From Diphasiastrum complanatum (lineage: Eukaryota; Streptophyta; Lycopodiopsida; Lycopodiales; Lycopodiaceae), in NCBI GenBank assembly GCA_029204225.1, contig CM055101.1, forward strand, positions 57,120,806 through 57,184,805: DNA of 64,000 nt, given 5' to 3'. The notes under the pieces were generated by a model, which was not told the DNA's origin, did not search any database, and saw only the letters and a program-made list of their open reading frames with translations. Below, one piece after another: positions 10,430 to 22,599 of the stretch. Numbering within the stretch: position 1 is the stretch's first letter; every line of letters starts with the position of its first letter. A program made the position numbers and the translations under genes.

Positions 10430-13400
10430 GAGTGCTATCTCAATACTACATTAATATAGCAATTCTTAAATTCACTAGACAAGGAAACTTTTGTATTCTT
10501 GATGCCATCTAGATCATTTCCTGTGAGTATAATGTCATCAACATATAAAACTAAGATAATGATCTTTCCATCATTACATTTGTAGTACAATGATGGTTCA
10601 TAAGAACTTACAACAAATCCAATAGAAATAAGATAGGAATGCAACCTAGAGTACCATGCTCTTGGTGCTTGCTTGAGTCCATAAAGACTCTTCTTCAAGA
10701 GACACACCCTGTCTTCTTCCCCATCTTTAATGATGCCCTCGGGTTGGCACATGTAGATTTCCTCTTCCAAGAATCCATTCAAGAAAGCATTTGTCACATC
10801 AAGTTGGAAGAGCTCCCATTTGAAAGAAGTTGCAAGACATATGATTAATCTAATGGTCACAAGCTTTGCAACAGGTGCAAAGGTTTCATCATAATATATG
10901 CCTTTGACTTGCAAAAAACCTTTTGCTACAAGTCTAGCTTTGTGCTTATGAATGGAACCATCTTGATTATATTTCAATCTATATATCCATTTACAAGTAA
11001 GAGGCTGTAGATCCAAAAACTTTCAAATCACTAAGATTTGACTTTTTGCCAAACAATACTTCATAAGGTGTAAGTCCTTTAATGGCACTATTAGTCATTC
11101 TATTACAAAGAAAGTTTGCACATAAAATAGCTTCTCCCCAAAATGAAATAGGAAGAGATGCATCTAATCTCATAGCTTTAGCACAACCACATAGTGTCCT
11201 ATTCTTTCTCTCAACTACTCCATTTTGTTGTGGAGTATATGTACAAGTAAACTCTCTCTTTATGCCATTAGTTTCACAAAACTCTTTCATCCTATTGGAG
11301 ATGTACTCCCCTCCATTATCACTTCTTAATACTTTCAAGCTAGTATTAACTTGGTTTTCCACAAGAGTTTTGAACTTTACAAAGGACTCAAAAGCTTCAC
11401 TTTTCTTAGACAAGAGATAAACCCAAGAGTATCTTGATTTATCATCAATAAAAGTGACATACATAAGAGCTCCACCATTTGATTGATGTGAAAATGAATG
11501 AACATCCGAGTGTATAAGGTCAAGAGGAGAGTTAGATCTTATCAAAGATCTCTTGAAAGGAAGCTTATGAGATTTGGAGAATCCACAAGCTTCACAAAGC
11601 TTGCCACACTTGGATATGGTTTTTGGGAAGTCCTCTTGCTAGCTCCTTTGTCACCATGGTCTCCATAGCTTTTTAGTTAGGATGGCCTAACCTTTTGTGC
11701 CATAATTCCACTTAAGTGAGCTCCTCCCTTGCCATGTTCACACTTCCAACCATCACATTAGCATCCAATTTGAATAACCTCCCTTGCTTGAAACCACTAG
11801 CAATACATTTTTCATCTTTCAAGATAGAAAATGCTCCATGCTTGAAATGTACATCTAATCCACTATCCATAAGTTGTCCTACACTCAACAAGTTCTTTGT
11901 AATTGAAGGTACATAAAGAACATTGTCTAGATTTACTTTTTTAGATAATCCTAGACATAAAGGAATGGATCCAACACCTACAATCTCACATTCTTGATCA
12001 CTTGCAGTGAAGATAAATCTCTTAGAACTATTGTAAGAAAGTAGATTAGAAAAGTAGTTTTTTTGGTGAGTCATGTGAGAGCTTGCCCACTATCAATCCA
12101 CCAAGTGTCTTCATTAGATGTTTGTGGTGAGGATACCATCAAAGATAGATTGCCTTCTTCCTCCTCCTCAAGCACAAGATTGCCTTGATTGTTCTTCTCT
12201 TGGGCATTCTTCTTCTTGTAGCACTCGGATGCAAAATGTCCCTTTTTTTCACAAAAGAAACACTTTAGCTTCTTCTTGTCCTTCTTGCTCTTGCCTTTGG
12301 AACTTGATGCTCCATCTTTGTTCTCCATCTCCATGTCTTGAGTCTTCTTGGATGGAAACTTCTTCTTCTTGCCTTTCAAAGAAAAGTTAGCTTTTTCATC
12401 ACCATCATTCAAAGATAAAGAACTCATCCTACTTTTGATATGAAGCATTCTACCCTCCTCACTAACAAGCACACTTTGAAGTTTTTCAATACTAGGAAGT
12501 GAATCTTGAATAGCAAAGGTTTGAACAAGATTGGAAAAATCATCTCCTAATCCATTCAAAATGATTTGAACTAATTCATCATCTTTGATTTTATCATCTA
12601 TAGAAGAGAAATCCTTATTCAAAGATTTGATCCTAAAGAATAATTTTGGGCACTTTCACTGCTTCCTTTCATGCTTTGAAGGATTTGATTCCTAAGCATG
12701 AGTATCCTTGAAGTGTTCTTGGTTCCATAAATGGCTTTTACTAAATCCCATGCCTCTTTGGATGTGGTACACGATGAGATTTCTTTCAAAAGTTCATTAC
12801 TTACATTCATTTTTATGCAATGTAATGCAACTCTACATCTCTTTTTGTACTTAACCAACTCAACTCCTCCTTGAGGTTCTACTTCCACCTCAAGTACTAT
12901 GTCATAAAGATCATGAGGTACAAGCAAAGACTCCATTCGAACTATCCAAGTAGCATAATTAGTGGATGTAAGCCTTTCACTAGCTTCAAGCAAAAAACCA
13001 CCCATTGATGCCATTTTTGAATGTGAAAAAGCACTAGAAACTCTTATGGTTTCTCTAAGAGATCTGAACCTAAAGTCTTCTAGCAATTTAGAAAGCTTAT
13101 AGACTCAATCCTATCACTCATGAACCAAATTAGAATGATGGAAATTTAGATTCTAGTCTCAAACTTGCAAAATCACTCCTTAATCTATCGTTTTTAGCAA
13201 TTTCTCTCTTCAACCTCGACATACACTCAAAACATCAGAGAAGATCAATTAGTGCACCTAATTCAAGCTTAAATTTTAATCTTTTGGCTGATCTAATCCA
13301 AAAACTAATCAAGGAATTAGATTCACTATAAAAATTGCTTGATTTTGCACCAAAAATCACTCAGATTGGGTATGTGAGTCAAATTATACAATTTTTTGAA

Positions 13401-13604
13401 ATTTCTCAGTCAAAACCGGAGCTGTATGGCCTCACATGTGTGAAAAAAGGTCCCTACAGCCCACAACAAGATCTGGACCAAAATTTTTGAGGATATCTAT
13501 CAAATCCAACTCGCTACACAAAATTTGACTAGTTTCCAAAAAATTGCTAATTTTGGCTTTGATTTGGATTAATACTATCAACTTCAACAAAACCTCTTGT
13601 ACTA
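10430..13604 (-). mobile_element. Ty1/copia retrotransposon fossil, family B (with leader)
   Basis: On the minus strand, after the leader (13604-13087), come gag (13086 to about 12200; starts MASMGGFLLEASERL), a CCHC knuckle CFFCEKKGHFASEC (about 12260-12220), the protease WIDSG motif (about 12090), GAG-pre-integrase (about 12000-11700), the integrase core (about 11545-11040) and reverse transcriptase (about 11016-10435; QLDVTNAFLNG, YVDDI). It is broken with a handful of breaks, and no 3' LTR is seen; the left side is replaced by the gag-like scrap. Its 5' LTR is at 13620-14534. The plus-strand element at 17415-22485 belongs to the same family by LTR, leader and gag start. Confidence 0.9.
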
Positions 13605-13617
13605 GGCTCTAATACCA
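13605..13617 (-). promoter_or_regulatory. Primer-binding site, initiator-Met tRNA type
   Basis: Minus-strand TGGTATTAGAGCC lies two bases inside the LTR edge and resembles the TGGTATCAGAGCC primer site used by most plant copia elements. Confidence 0.8.
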
Positions 13618-13619
13618 TG

Positions 13620-14534
13620 TGCAAAAAGTACAAAAAGGACCAAGAGTGGATTCTAATTTGATCCTCAAGAGGGATTGGTTGTTAGATTACTTGATCTAAC
13701 AATCTACTTGAGATTAAGATCAATCTAGATCAATTCTAGATACAAAATCCTAACAAGAACAATCATTTATTGAAGGTAGGTGTACTTTCTGGTTTCACAC
13801 GTGTGAAACATTGTTTGAGTACGGACTCCAACCTGAAAATCAAGTACACATTGATAGCACCTCAAAACAATCAAAACAAATGTAGACAAATGAAGAGAAC
13901 CACTCAAAATTGCTTCCAAAACCAAGATTGGTGTCTCACATTGATTATGGCCAAATAAGCCTATATATATACACTTTTGGAGCTCGAGGTACTGATCATG
14001 CATCAGATCTCACACGTGTGAGGATGCCTTGTCACCATCATGCAATTTGACACTTGGATCAAAACTTTCCATTTTGGGCATTTTTGGTCTATTTTTCTAC
14101 TATATGGAGATCTTCATGGAAATCTTCTAGAAGCAAAAACTCGTCTAATTCAGCTATTTCCACACGTGTGAGCTGTCCTCTACACATGGGATGTGACACC
14201 TATTCAAAATATTTGGCTCATGCAATCATTAGATTGGTGCCATGTGTCATATCTCTAGAAAACTAGTTTTTGGCCATTTTAGCCACTAGAACTTGAATTA
14301 AATCATATGTACAACATATATGATTATGGTACATGAAAAGTACACTAGTTTCACATTTGGGAATAGGCTCCACACATGTGTGTCTATCCTATATACAAGA
14401 TTTTTGGCCTCTACCAAGCTTATTTTTGCATTTTTCACAGAAATCACGTTTGAACTTATAGTAACTAACTTTAAAATCGCGAGTACTACAATGATTACGT
14501 AGTCAAACAATTAAGCATCAAAAATTTTAAAACA
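13620..14534 (-). mobile_element. 5' LTR of copia family B fossil
   Basis: Plus-strand edges are TGCAAAAAG and ...TTTTAAAACA, so on the minus strand it runs TGTTTTAAAA...CTTTTTGCA and ends beside the primer-binding site. It aligns in reverse with the LTRs at 17550-18308 and 21654-22485, including a shared TATATATA box with GGCCATAAT next to it. It carries several palindromes centred on CACGTG: 13793-13808, 14009-14022 and 14161-14170. The outer edge is placed by its TG tip and homology only. Confidence 0.75.
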
Positions 14535-15450
14535 AATAATTAGTCGCGAAGAGCTCCAGAAAATGCATACATTTTGAGACGAAGCTGAGCGCAATAAAGA
14601 ATAGTATTGATTCAAAATGAAACAGAAGTAAATGAGTAAAATAAATTGTGGATCAAAGTCACGTACTCTATGCTATCTATGAGTGGCTAAAATGAAAGTC
14701 TGAATTAATGCACAATGCTGATAAGCAATAGTGCAATAGCAATCTCTAAAACAACTCTAAGAACTGAGCTACAATACTCAGGACAAGCTCGCAAGCTTAA
14801 GAGAGAGAGATTTTCAATGAATTATTCTGATTAAAATTGTATGAATTTGAACAGCTATTTATACTAAGAAATTAGGTCGTCAATTGATATCGCCAGTTGG
14901 CTAGTGATCCGCTGACATCCATCTGATCCTTGTCATTGATTGTTGATAAGCGGTGAAATTGGCCATAAACGTTCTGTCTGCATAAATGAACCAAAACTAT
15001 AGCTCTGCAAAAATAAACTAAAACAGCCACAGGCGACACTATCAGACTTTTTTGTGAAAAAAGACAAAAAAGGAGAAGTTGCCCTTAAATCTCATTTAAG
15101 AGATGCCCCACACTTTGTCAGAGTCATTTCCTTAACATTTGAGGCTCTTTAAAAAAAGCAAAAAATGCGACACTGTGATTTTTTACTAGATTTCTGTCAG
15201 GCAAAAAATGCGAAAAAGACAACATTGCATTTTTCAATAGGATTCCTGACAGATGAAAAAGGAGACACTATCGTAAACTATGTGTAATTTTGCAGGCTGT
15301 GTAAAAGCACTTGTAAAACTACAGATTGTGTAAGGACACAGGAAAATCCGTAGAACTGGGTTAAACAATGGATGAAGATTATAACCGATTAGTCGATTGG
15401 TAGAAGGAAAATAATCCAACATATGTTGCTCAATGATGTTCAATGGCATT
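14535..15450. other. Spacer without recognisable gene
   Basis: No coding signal. The word AAAAAATGCGA recurs near 15150-15215, and similar words occur near 49330-49460, which suggests an old shared non-coding repeat. Confidence 0.4.
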
Positions 15451-15454
15451 TGAT

Positions 15455-15824
15455 TTGTACGTCGCTACGCGATGGTTTATTACTATCCATTGCCAAACTG
15501 TCGCTTTAAAAAAACCATCCCACAGGTTTTACAGTTTGCAAATTAATAACAACGTCCCCCGGCAACAGTTAAGTCATGTAGACGTTTAATCGTCGCTTTA
15601 ACATGGCTCAACTTGTCCATCATCACCTGGCGACAGTCAACATCTGTCACTAAAAAAAACCATCCCTTGGCTTTTACAATCTGCGAATTAATCGCAAAGT
15701 GACATTTGTTTGCGAGAGTTAGAAAATGATATATCTGTTGCTATAAAAATTGTAGAGCGACGTTTATTTTTTACTAAATAAACGTCACAAACTTTCGTCG
15801 CTATAAACATTTTTTGTAGTAGTG
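15455..15824. mobile_element. CACTA-type transposon end
   Basis: The right edge reads ATTTTTTGTAGTAGTG, the reverse complement of CACTACTACAAAAAAT, a typical plant CACTA terminus. Next to it lie subterminal repeats of GCGAC/GTCGC type (near 15460, 15510, 15590, 15755 and 15797) and a repeated AAAAAACCATCCC...TTTTAC block at about 15510 and 15654. The other end and any ORF are not visible. Confidence 0.6.
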
Positions 15825-16429
15825 GACATTACTAGTGTTTGCTCAAACATTGAAGAGGTTTTAAAGTAAAACCATATCCTGGAATAAAATTGGATAATTT
15901 TGCAATTATATAGTGGGAGCGTGCTTCGAATGAGAGTTGCATACTAGGAGATTGCTGAACTGCAAGGAATTTCAATGTGCTTTTTTGATGATGTCTGTTT
16001 ATATAGCGTGATTGTATCTCCCATGTTGGCGCTTGTAGGTTGAATGCTCATTTTTCTACATATTCTGATCGTTTCTTGCTCAAAAAAAAACTTATTTGTA
16101 GGTTAAAGTATTTTATATGACTGATAGTTTGTTGTTGATTTGTCGCTCTAATTTTTGCACCTAACACGCTTCTGCAAAGCTAAATCTAAAACTCAGTAAA
16201 TTTGCGCATGGCTATGAAATTGATTGTAATTAAAAATATGGTTTGGTGGTACAACATGGACTATCAAGGACACTATCTTTCTTGGGTGGAAACGCACACA
16301 AAAAAAGTTTATGGTTTAAAATTTTAAAGTGGATCCACTAGAGCTTAAGAGATGATGACTATCTGTAACAAATTTGTAGGTGTGTGTTTCTAATAATTGC
16401 TTAATAATTATTTTTGTTGTGGGACAGCT

Positions 16430-16549
<120 letters not shown>

Positions 16550-16741
16550 GCTCTCTCCTCGCATTCGCAAGATCTCCCACTCTAGCTCTCCCTCTCCTCT
16601 CGATCGCAAGATCTCTCATTATTGGTCTGATAAACCTCTTTCTTATTGATCGTGCTCTTTCTGATTGTGTTGTGGCTAATTTATGTCTTTCTTCTTGATC
16701 ATGATCTGTTTGATCGAGCTCCTTGTTTGATTGATTAGTTT

Positions 16742-17395
16742 GTGCACATAATAGCAGATGATTCCAATATGGATAGTCTTCAAGGCAATAATATCCATTT
16801 CATAGACTCAATTCCAGATATTCCAACAGTTTTTCCTAGAGTGCATGAGACGAACACAAGTGATTCCAGCATGGAACCTCATCACTACACCGACAAAGCT
16901 GCAATGAGAGACTATTGGGCTAGTAAGAAACATGAACAGAGAATGAAAGAATAATTTTTTAGCAGGCTTAGAGGTCAATCTTCAGTAGATGACATCAAAA
17001 CAAGAAAATGAATCTATTTAGCTATAGCAAAATGTTGGCGAAGACATACACAACAATTTTCAATAGGTATTCAGAGGGAGATATTCCAACAGCTACTTTT
17101 GCAACCAACTTTTCGGGAGCTGCAAATATCATCTTATAATATTGAAAGCAATCTTGTTTCTAATATCTGTAACACCCTCAGTCAAATTAAGGTGCCCCAC
17201 TCGGCAAATGAACTCTTCATGAAGAGATCTTCGCTTGTGATAGTACTAAATAAAGCTGATGGCACAATGAATCTCCCTCAGTCATTCATCGCAGAAATAT
17301 TGCTATAGCCAATTCTCACCTTAACATTAAGGATGATGAGGAGGTGCTTCCCTTGTGTGCCTTCCAGAGACAAGACATATGTCGACAAAGGATTG
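16742..17395 (+). pseudogene. Unrecognised gene fragment, N-terminal part
   Basis: Starting at the ATG at 16742, one coherent reading direction gives an acidic head (16742-16954) and then a stretch with RRHTQQFSIGIQREIFQQLL and NIESNLVSNICNTLSQIK (about 17030-17215). The Gln-rich helix and the NLVSNICNTLSQIKVPHS-like segment recall N-terminal parts of transposase-like proteins in non-flowering plants, but I cannot name the family. Stops occur between the segments. A long CT-rich tract and a possible 5' UTR precede it. It stops at a copia insertion whose left edge is 17415; no continuation is visible beyond that element's right edge at 22485. Confidence 0.4.
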
Positions 17396-17549
17396 GAAGA
17401 AAGAGTGTTGTTAGTGTGAAAATTGGCAAAATCAAACTTGATCAAACATTGGCTGATCTTCATACCTTTTGAAACAACAAAGACCAATTCAACCCATGGC
17501 ATCAAGTTCAAGATCATCATGTTTTTATCAAGTTAGTTTTGAGGAGGAG

Positions 17550-18308
17550 AGTGAAAATTGGCAAAACCAAACTTGATCAAACATTGTAAATATCATAATG
17601 ACTTGTACCTATTATGATTACACATGTGTGGAGCCTATTCCCACATGTGAAATAAATGTACTTTTCATGTAGCTTGTACATATAGTTGAAATCAAGTTCT
17701 ATTGGCTAAAAAGGCCAAAATCATGTGTTTTAGTCATATGCCACATGGCATCAATCTAGAGATTGCATGAAGCCACATCATGAGATTAGGTGTCAAATCC
17801 CATGTGTAGAGGTTTGCTCACATGTGTGGAATAAGTTGAGGAAGTCAAATTTGCACTTCTAGTTGAGTTTTTCCTAGTTCTCTACATAGAAGAAAAATGG
17901 ACCAAAAGTGCTCAAAATAGAAGGTTTTGTCCAAGTGTCAATTTTGCATGATGAATAATCACATGAAAAAGCACCCTCACACATTTGATATGAGAGGGAT
18001 GCTCATTACCAAGAGCTCCCACTTTTTGTATATATAGAGCCACATTTGGCCATAATCATCAAGCAACACTAATCTGGGTTTTGGAGGCAATTCTTGTCAA
18101 TTTCATCATTTGTCTTGATAGTTTTGAGTTCCTATCATATTGTACTTTTATTTCATTTATGATTGTTCTTGTTAGATTTTCTCATCTAAATTTGATCTAG
18201 ATTGATCTAAATCTTGTGTAGATTGATAGATCAATTGTATCCAATATCCAATCACTCTTGTAGGTCATTTTAGGATACATTCTTGGTCCAATTTTGCATA
18301 TTTCCACA
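17550..18308 (+). mobile_element. Left LTR of the composite copia B element
   Basis: Ends in ATTTCCACA directly before the primer-binding site. It contains CACATGTG palindromes (17621-17630 and about 17819) and a TATATATA box near 18037 followed by a GGCCATAAT word shared with all family LTRs. Confidence 0.8.
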
Positions 18309-18321
18309 TGGTATCAAAGCC
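18309..18321 (+). promoter_or_regulatory. Primer-binding site, initiator-Met tRNA type
   Basis: TGGTATCAAAGCC directly abuts the LTR end. Confidence 0.85.
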
Positions 18322-19613
18322 AAGTACAAGAGGATTTATGAAGAATTGATGGGGTTGATCCAAAACTAAGCCCGAATTAGCAAGTTTTTGGAAACTAGCT
18401 AATTTTAATGTGGTCAGTTGGTATACTCATTTTTTATGGACAAAAACTTGTTGTGGGCTGCAGGCGTACTTTTCACACGTGCTAGAACATACAATACCAG
18501 TTTTGGAGCCTTATGCTTCAGTTTGATGCTAAATCTCCCAAATTAACAAGTTTGTGAAAACTAGAGGTAGAGAGTTTGAATTGATAGCTAGATTCAATTG
18601 TTTTGTACCAAGACTTGTTGTAGGATGTAGGTGTACCTTCCACAGATGTGGGGCCGTATAGAACCTATTTTGGTTGATAAAATTCAAATTGATGCATAAT
18701 TTGACTCATACACTTTAGTGATTTTTAGTGCAAATTCAAGCATTTTCTATAGTGATTCTATGTCTATGATTTGTTCTTGGATTAGATCATCTAAATAATT
18801 AATTTGAAGCCAATCTATGTCAAATTCTACAAAAGATTTGCATAGATGCTATATATGCACTAGAAACTCTCAAAGGTTTCACTTAGAGGACAGATCCAAG
18901 GATGTTTTCTAGCAAATTGATGCTTGTAAACATGACCCTATCACTCTTGAACAAATCTAGAATGATGGTACAATGGATTTCAATCTCTCACCTTGCATAT
19001 CACTCCTTAATTGATGATTTTTGGCAATTTTCTCTGTCAACTTCAACACACACTCAAAAAATCAGAGAATCACATTTAATGCACCTTATGAGAGTTCTAG
19101 AAAAGAGATTGAGATCCAAGTCACATTGTTCAACCCCACTCAAATTTTTAGTTAGCTCTTTGAAGCACAGTATCTTAGTGAGAAGAATCACAACATTTGA
19201 ATTTGAATTTCATTCCAACTCTTGAGAGGTAGAGTCATTGGTGGAATCCAATAGGGGTGAATGAATTCAATTTATTGAGCAAAATTTGACATAGTTTGTA
19301 TGAAACTCAAATTAGTTCTATTCAACATTCTTTGTGAGAGTGTGAGGGTTAAGTTGTGATTCCATTGGATGTCTAGAATGAGGAGGAGTCCATATTTGAG
19401 TATTGGTTGGGATCTTTGTGAAGTGAATCTCTAGATGTCTAATTTTTAAGCTTGGTGAAAAATTCTTGACATAAGTTGTTATCAAATTATTACAAATCCG
19501 ATTGTGTGCTTTTTTCTTAGTGATCAAAGCAAAGTTTCCAAGTGACTAGTCATTATTGTGAAGATTGATTCTTAGGTTTGTGAGCTAGATTTTTTGTAGA
19601 TCCTTCTAGATTA

Positions 19614-19913
19614 TTGGATATGTTCAAATCTAGTCTCTTGAGAGTCACAAATTATATTTGTAGAATCATATCACAAGGTTTTTATCTTATCATGGCATCA
19701 ATAGGTGGCATCCTATTGAAGCAAAGTAAGGATCCTAAGTACAACCTTTGTTGCAAGGGAGAATATTTTTCCTCAAGATGCTACAAAAAGAAGACCAATC
19801 CATCCAAGGAGAACCAAAGCAAGGGGGTTGAGGTGAAGGATGGAGGTTCAAGTTTGAAATGCAAATACAAGAAGGAAAAATTTAAGAAAGGTGTTTCCTT
19901 TGTGGAAAGGTGA
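19614..19913 (+). mobile_element. Gag remnant of the composite copia B element
   Basis: MASIGGILL (from 19693) matches the start of family B gag (MASMGGFLL), and a degenerate CCHC-like knuckle followed by a Lys-rich tail comes after it. The piece is a much shortened, broken gag. Confidence 0.5.
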
Positions 19914-20193
19914 ATGAGACTTGGAGTCTCACAAGGACTTGCAAGATTTGTCTTCAAGAATCCATCACAACACAAGTCAAACCTTTTGAAATTTTTCATT
20001 TGGAAGTGCATTGTTTGGTTCAAGATGAAAAGATAGATGCTACTTTAAAGTAATTTGGATTTATCTCATGTCCTTGGGAAGTGTGTTGCTTGGAACTTTG
20101 CATAAGTTCAAACTTATTGTTACTATCCAAGAGAAATCAATCAAGAATAAGGAGGAGCAATCATAAAATGAAAATAGTTTCATTTATGTTCTC

Positions 20194-21533
20194 ATGACAA
20201 CTTATGAAAAACTATTTTGCTTTGAAGAGATTTTTGTATCTCAATGGTGGATTAAGGCTCTACTAGTTGAGTGTGATGCCTTAAAGTATAGCAAAGTATG
20301 TTTTCCTTGTAATCTTACATTAGTTATGAAGTCAAGGAAATGGAAATGCCTTCATAATGTAGGATCTTTTGGTTTCAATAAGATCACGAATGATGTGTTC
20401 ATTCATAAAGATGAAAATTGTGAGTTTTCAATCTTAAAGGCAAGTTGCAAACTTCTTATGAGAATAAGTGAAGCATCCAAAGTGGACACTTATATCCATA
20501 AGCAAGTGGTTAGCCTTATTGAGATGGAAATACCTTCTGATTTCAATATTAGAAAAATCATGCCAAGTTGTGGTGATTTTTGGACTTATGTTTCTAGCAT
20601 AAGTAATCTTGATAATCATAGGAAGTGCATACTATATGGTCATGGTTGTTGTGATCATTATGAGACATGGAGGTCTCGGATTTCCATCAAGAAGGAGCAC
20701 CATGAAGAGGATCTTAAAGAGTCATCTCAAGGTTCAAGTGTGCCAAGGATTGAGGAGGAGAGACCTTCTCAAGTTGTGATTCCAAGCAGAATCTCAAGAA
20801 ACATGGTTGAGCCTAAGTGGCTCACATTTCAAGGGAAATAGGAGCATATCTCATGTAGTATACATCTCATACTTACTTCTCTTATGTCATTTGATGAATC
20901 AATCTGCCTTAGTGAGATCATTGCATCTCAAAATTGGAGTAAAGCCATACTAGTTGAGTATGAAGTCTCTCTTGATAACATAGATGATGTTCTTAAAAGT
21001 TTGAAATTGATTTTAAATCAATTAGAAAGCAATTGGTTATTTCATCAAATGTATGATCTTGAGTCATGCAAGAGCAAAAGTGTTTTGTTCACTCATAGTT
21101 TGAAAAATTGCCTTTTTTAAGTATTGAGGCAAATTGTAAACTTTTTATGAGAGTAAGTGAATCATATTCTAAAGACACTTATCTCCATAATGAGGTATTT
21201 AGCCTCATTGGATCTGAGATTAGCATGGTAAACAAGCGTGAAGATATGATGCAAACACTTTGTTATTATAGCATGCATAGTCTTGCCAATTTGGATGAGT
21301 CTGATTCTCTAGATCATGGTAACATGATGTTGGATCTTTGTGATCCTAATAAGACAAGAATAAATATTTATTTCCTCATGGAGGAGCATGCATATGAAGA
21401 AGGATCAAGCCTCAAGGTCAAGCATCTACATGAAATTTGGAAGGAATCAATTTTGGAGGTGCTAGGATGGTGTAAAGCTCTCAAGTTCATCAAAGATGTC
21501 AACATCAAAGAAGCACTATCATGGATATGGTGA
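20194..21533 (+). mobile_element. Duplicated unusual ORF module inside the composite copia B element
   Basis: Open stretches at 20194-20841, 20884-21120 and 21108-21533 contain the same module twice. Pairs are CFEEIFVSQWWIKALLVE (about 20221) and CLSEIIASQNWSKAILVE (about 20905), and ASCKLLMRISEASKVDTYIH (about 20443) and ANCKLFMRVSESYSKDTYLH (about 21129). The period is about 690 bp. The first half faintly recalls the opening of copia reverse transcriptase (W..A...E.DAL); the rest I do not recognise. It is part of a broken non-autonomous element; whether it was ever a separate protein is unknown. Confidence 0.5.
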
Positions 21534-21653
21534 TCTTGGATCAACATCAAGCTCATTGGCTGATCTTCATACCTTTTGAAACAGCAAATACCAATTCAAC
21601 CCATGGCGTCAAGTTCAATATCATCATGTTTTTATCAAGTTAGTTTTGAGGAG

Positions 21654-22485
21654 TGTGAAAATTGACAAAAGCAAACTTGATCAAACATTGTAAATATCAT
21701 AATGACTTGTACCTATTATGATTACACATGTGTGGATCCTATTCCCACATGTGAAATAAATGTACTTTTCATGTAGCTTGTACATATAGTTGAAATCAAG
21801 TTCTATTGGCTAAAAAGGCCAAAATCATGTTTTTTAGTCATATGCCACATGCCATCAATCTAGAGATTGCATGAAGCCACATCATGAGATTAGGTGTCAA
21901 ATCCCATGTGTACAGGTTTGCTCACATGTGTGGAACAAGCTGAGGAAGTCGAATTTGCACTTCTAGTTGAGTTTTTCCTAGTTCTCTACATAGAAGAAAA
22001 ATGGACCAAAAGTGCTCAAAATAGAAGGTTTTGTCCAAGTGTCAATTTTGCATGATGAATCATCACATGAAAAAGCACCCTCACACATGTGAGATGAGAG
22101 GGATGATCAGTACCACGAGCTCCCACTTTTTGTATATATAGAGCCACATTTGGCCATAATCATCAAGCAACACCAATCTTGTTTTTGGGGGCAATTCTTG
22201 TCAATTTCATCATTTGTCTTGATTTTTCTTGATAGTTTTGAGTTTCTATCATATTGTACTTTGATTTTAGACTGTAGTCCATACTCTGATAGGTCTTTAC
22301 ACATGTGAAACCAACAAGTACAATTCCCTTTCATGTAGATTGTTCTTGTTAGATTTTCTCATTTAAATTTGATCTGGATTGATCTAAATCGTATGTAGAT
22401 TAATAGATCAATTGTATCTAACATCCAATCACTCTCGTGGATCATTTTAGGATCCATTCTTGGTCCAATTTTGCAGATTTTCACA
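21654..22485 (+). mobile_element. Right LTR of the composite copia B element
   Basis: Starts TGTGAAAAT and ends ATTTTCACA, perfect terminal inverted repeats of nine bases. It carries palindromic CACATGTG sites near 21725, 21922, 22083 and 22300, and a TATATATA box near 22134. Confidence 0.85.
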
Positions 22486-22599
22486 GTCAGGCATCCAGTA
22501 CATCTTCTTGATGACTCTTAGGTCCTTGATTTTTCTGGATTCTATTTTCTTTGGCTCTACTGAAACTGATCTTTGATACTCTTGTTCTTTGGTTCTGCA

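Larger units (their letters stand above)
17415..22485 (+). mobile_element. Copia family B composite element with three LTR starts
   Basis: Two nearly full LTRs (17550-18308 and 21654-22485) flank an internal region. To their left is a short LTR-start copy (TGTGAAAATTGGCAAAATC at 17415) followed by a copy of the same roughly 100-bp internal 3' end that precedes the right LTR (GGCTGATCTTCATACC at about 17451 and 21558). The whole is flanked by GTTAG (17410-17414) and GTCAG (22486-22490), a likely 5-bp target duplication with one change. The LTRs look almost identical except for an extra stretch in the right one, so the element is fairly young. The polymerase genes are not recognisable; it is a broken, non-autonomous copy. 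Confidence 0.75.
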
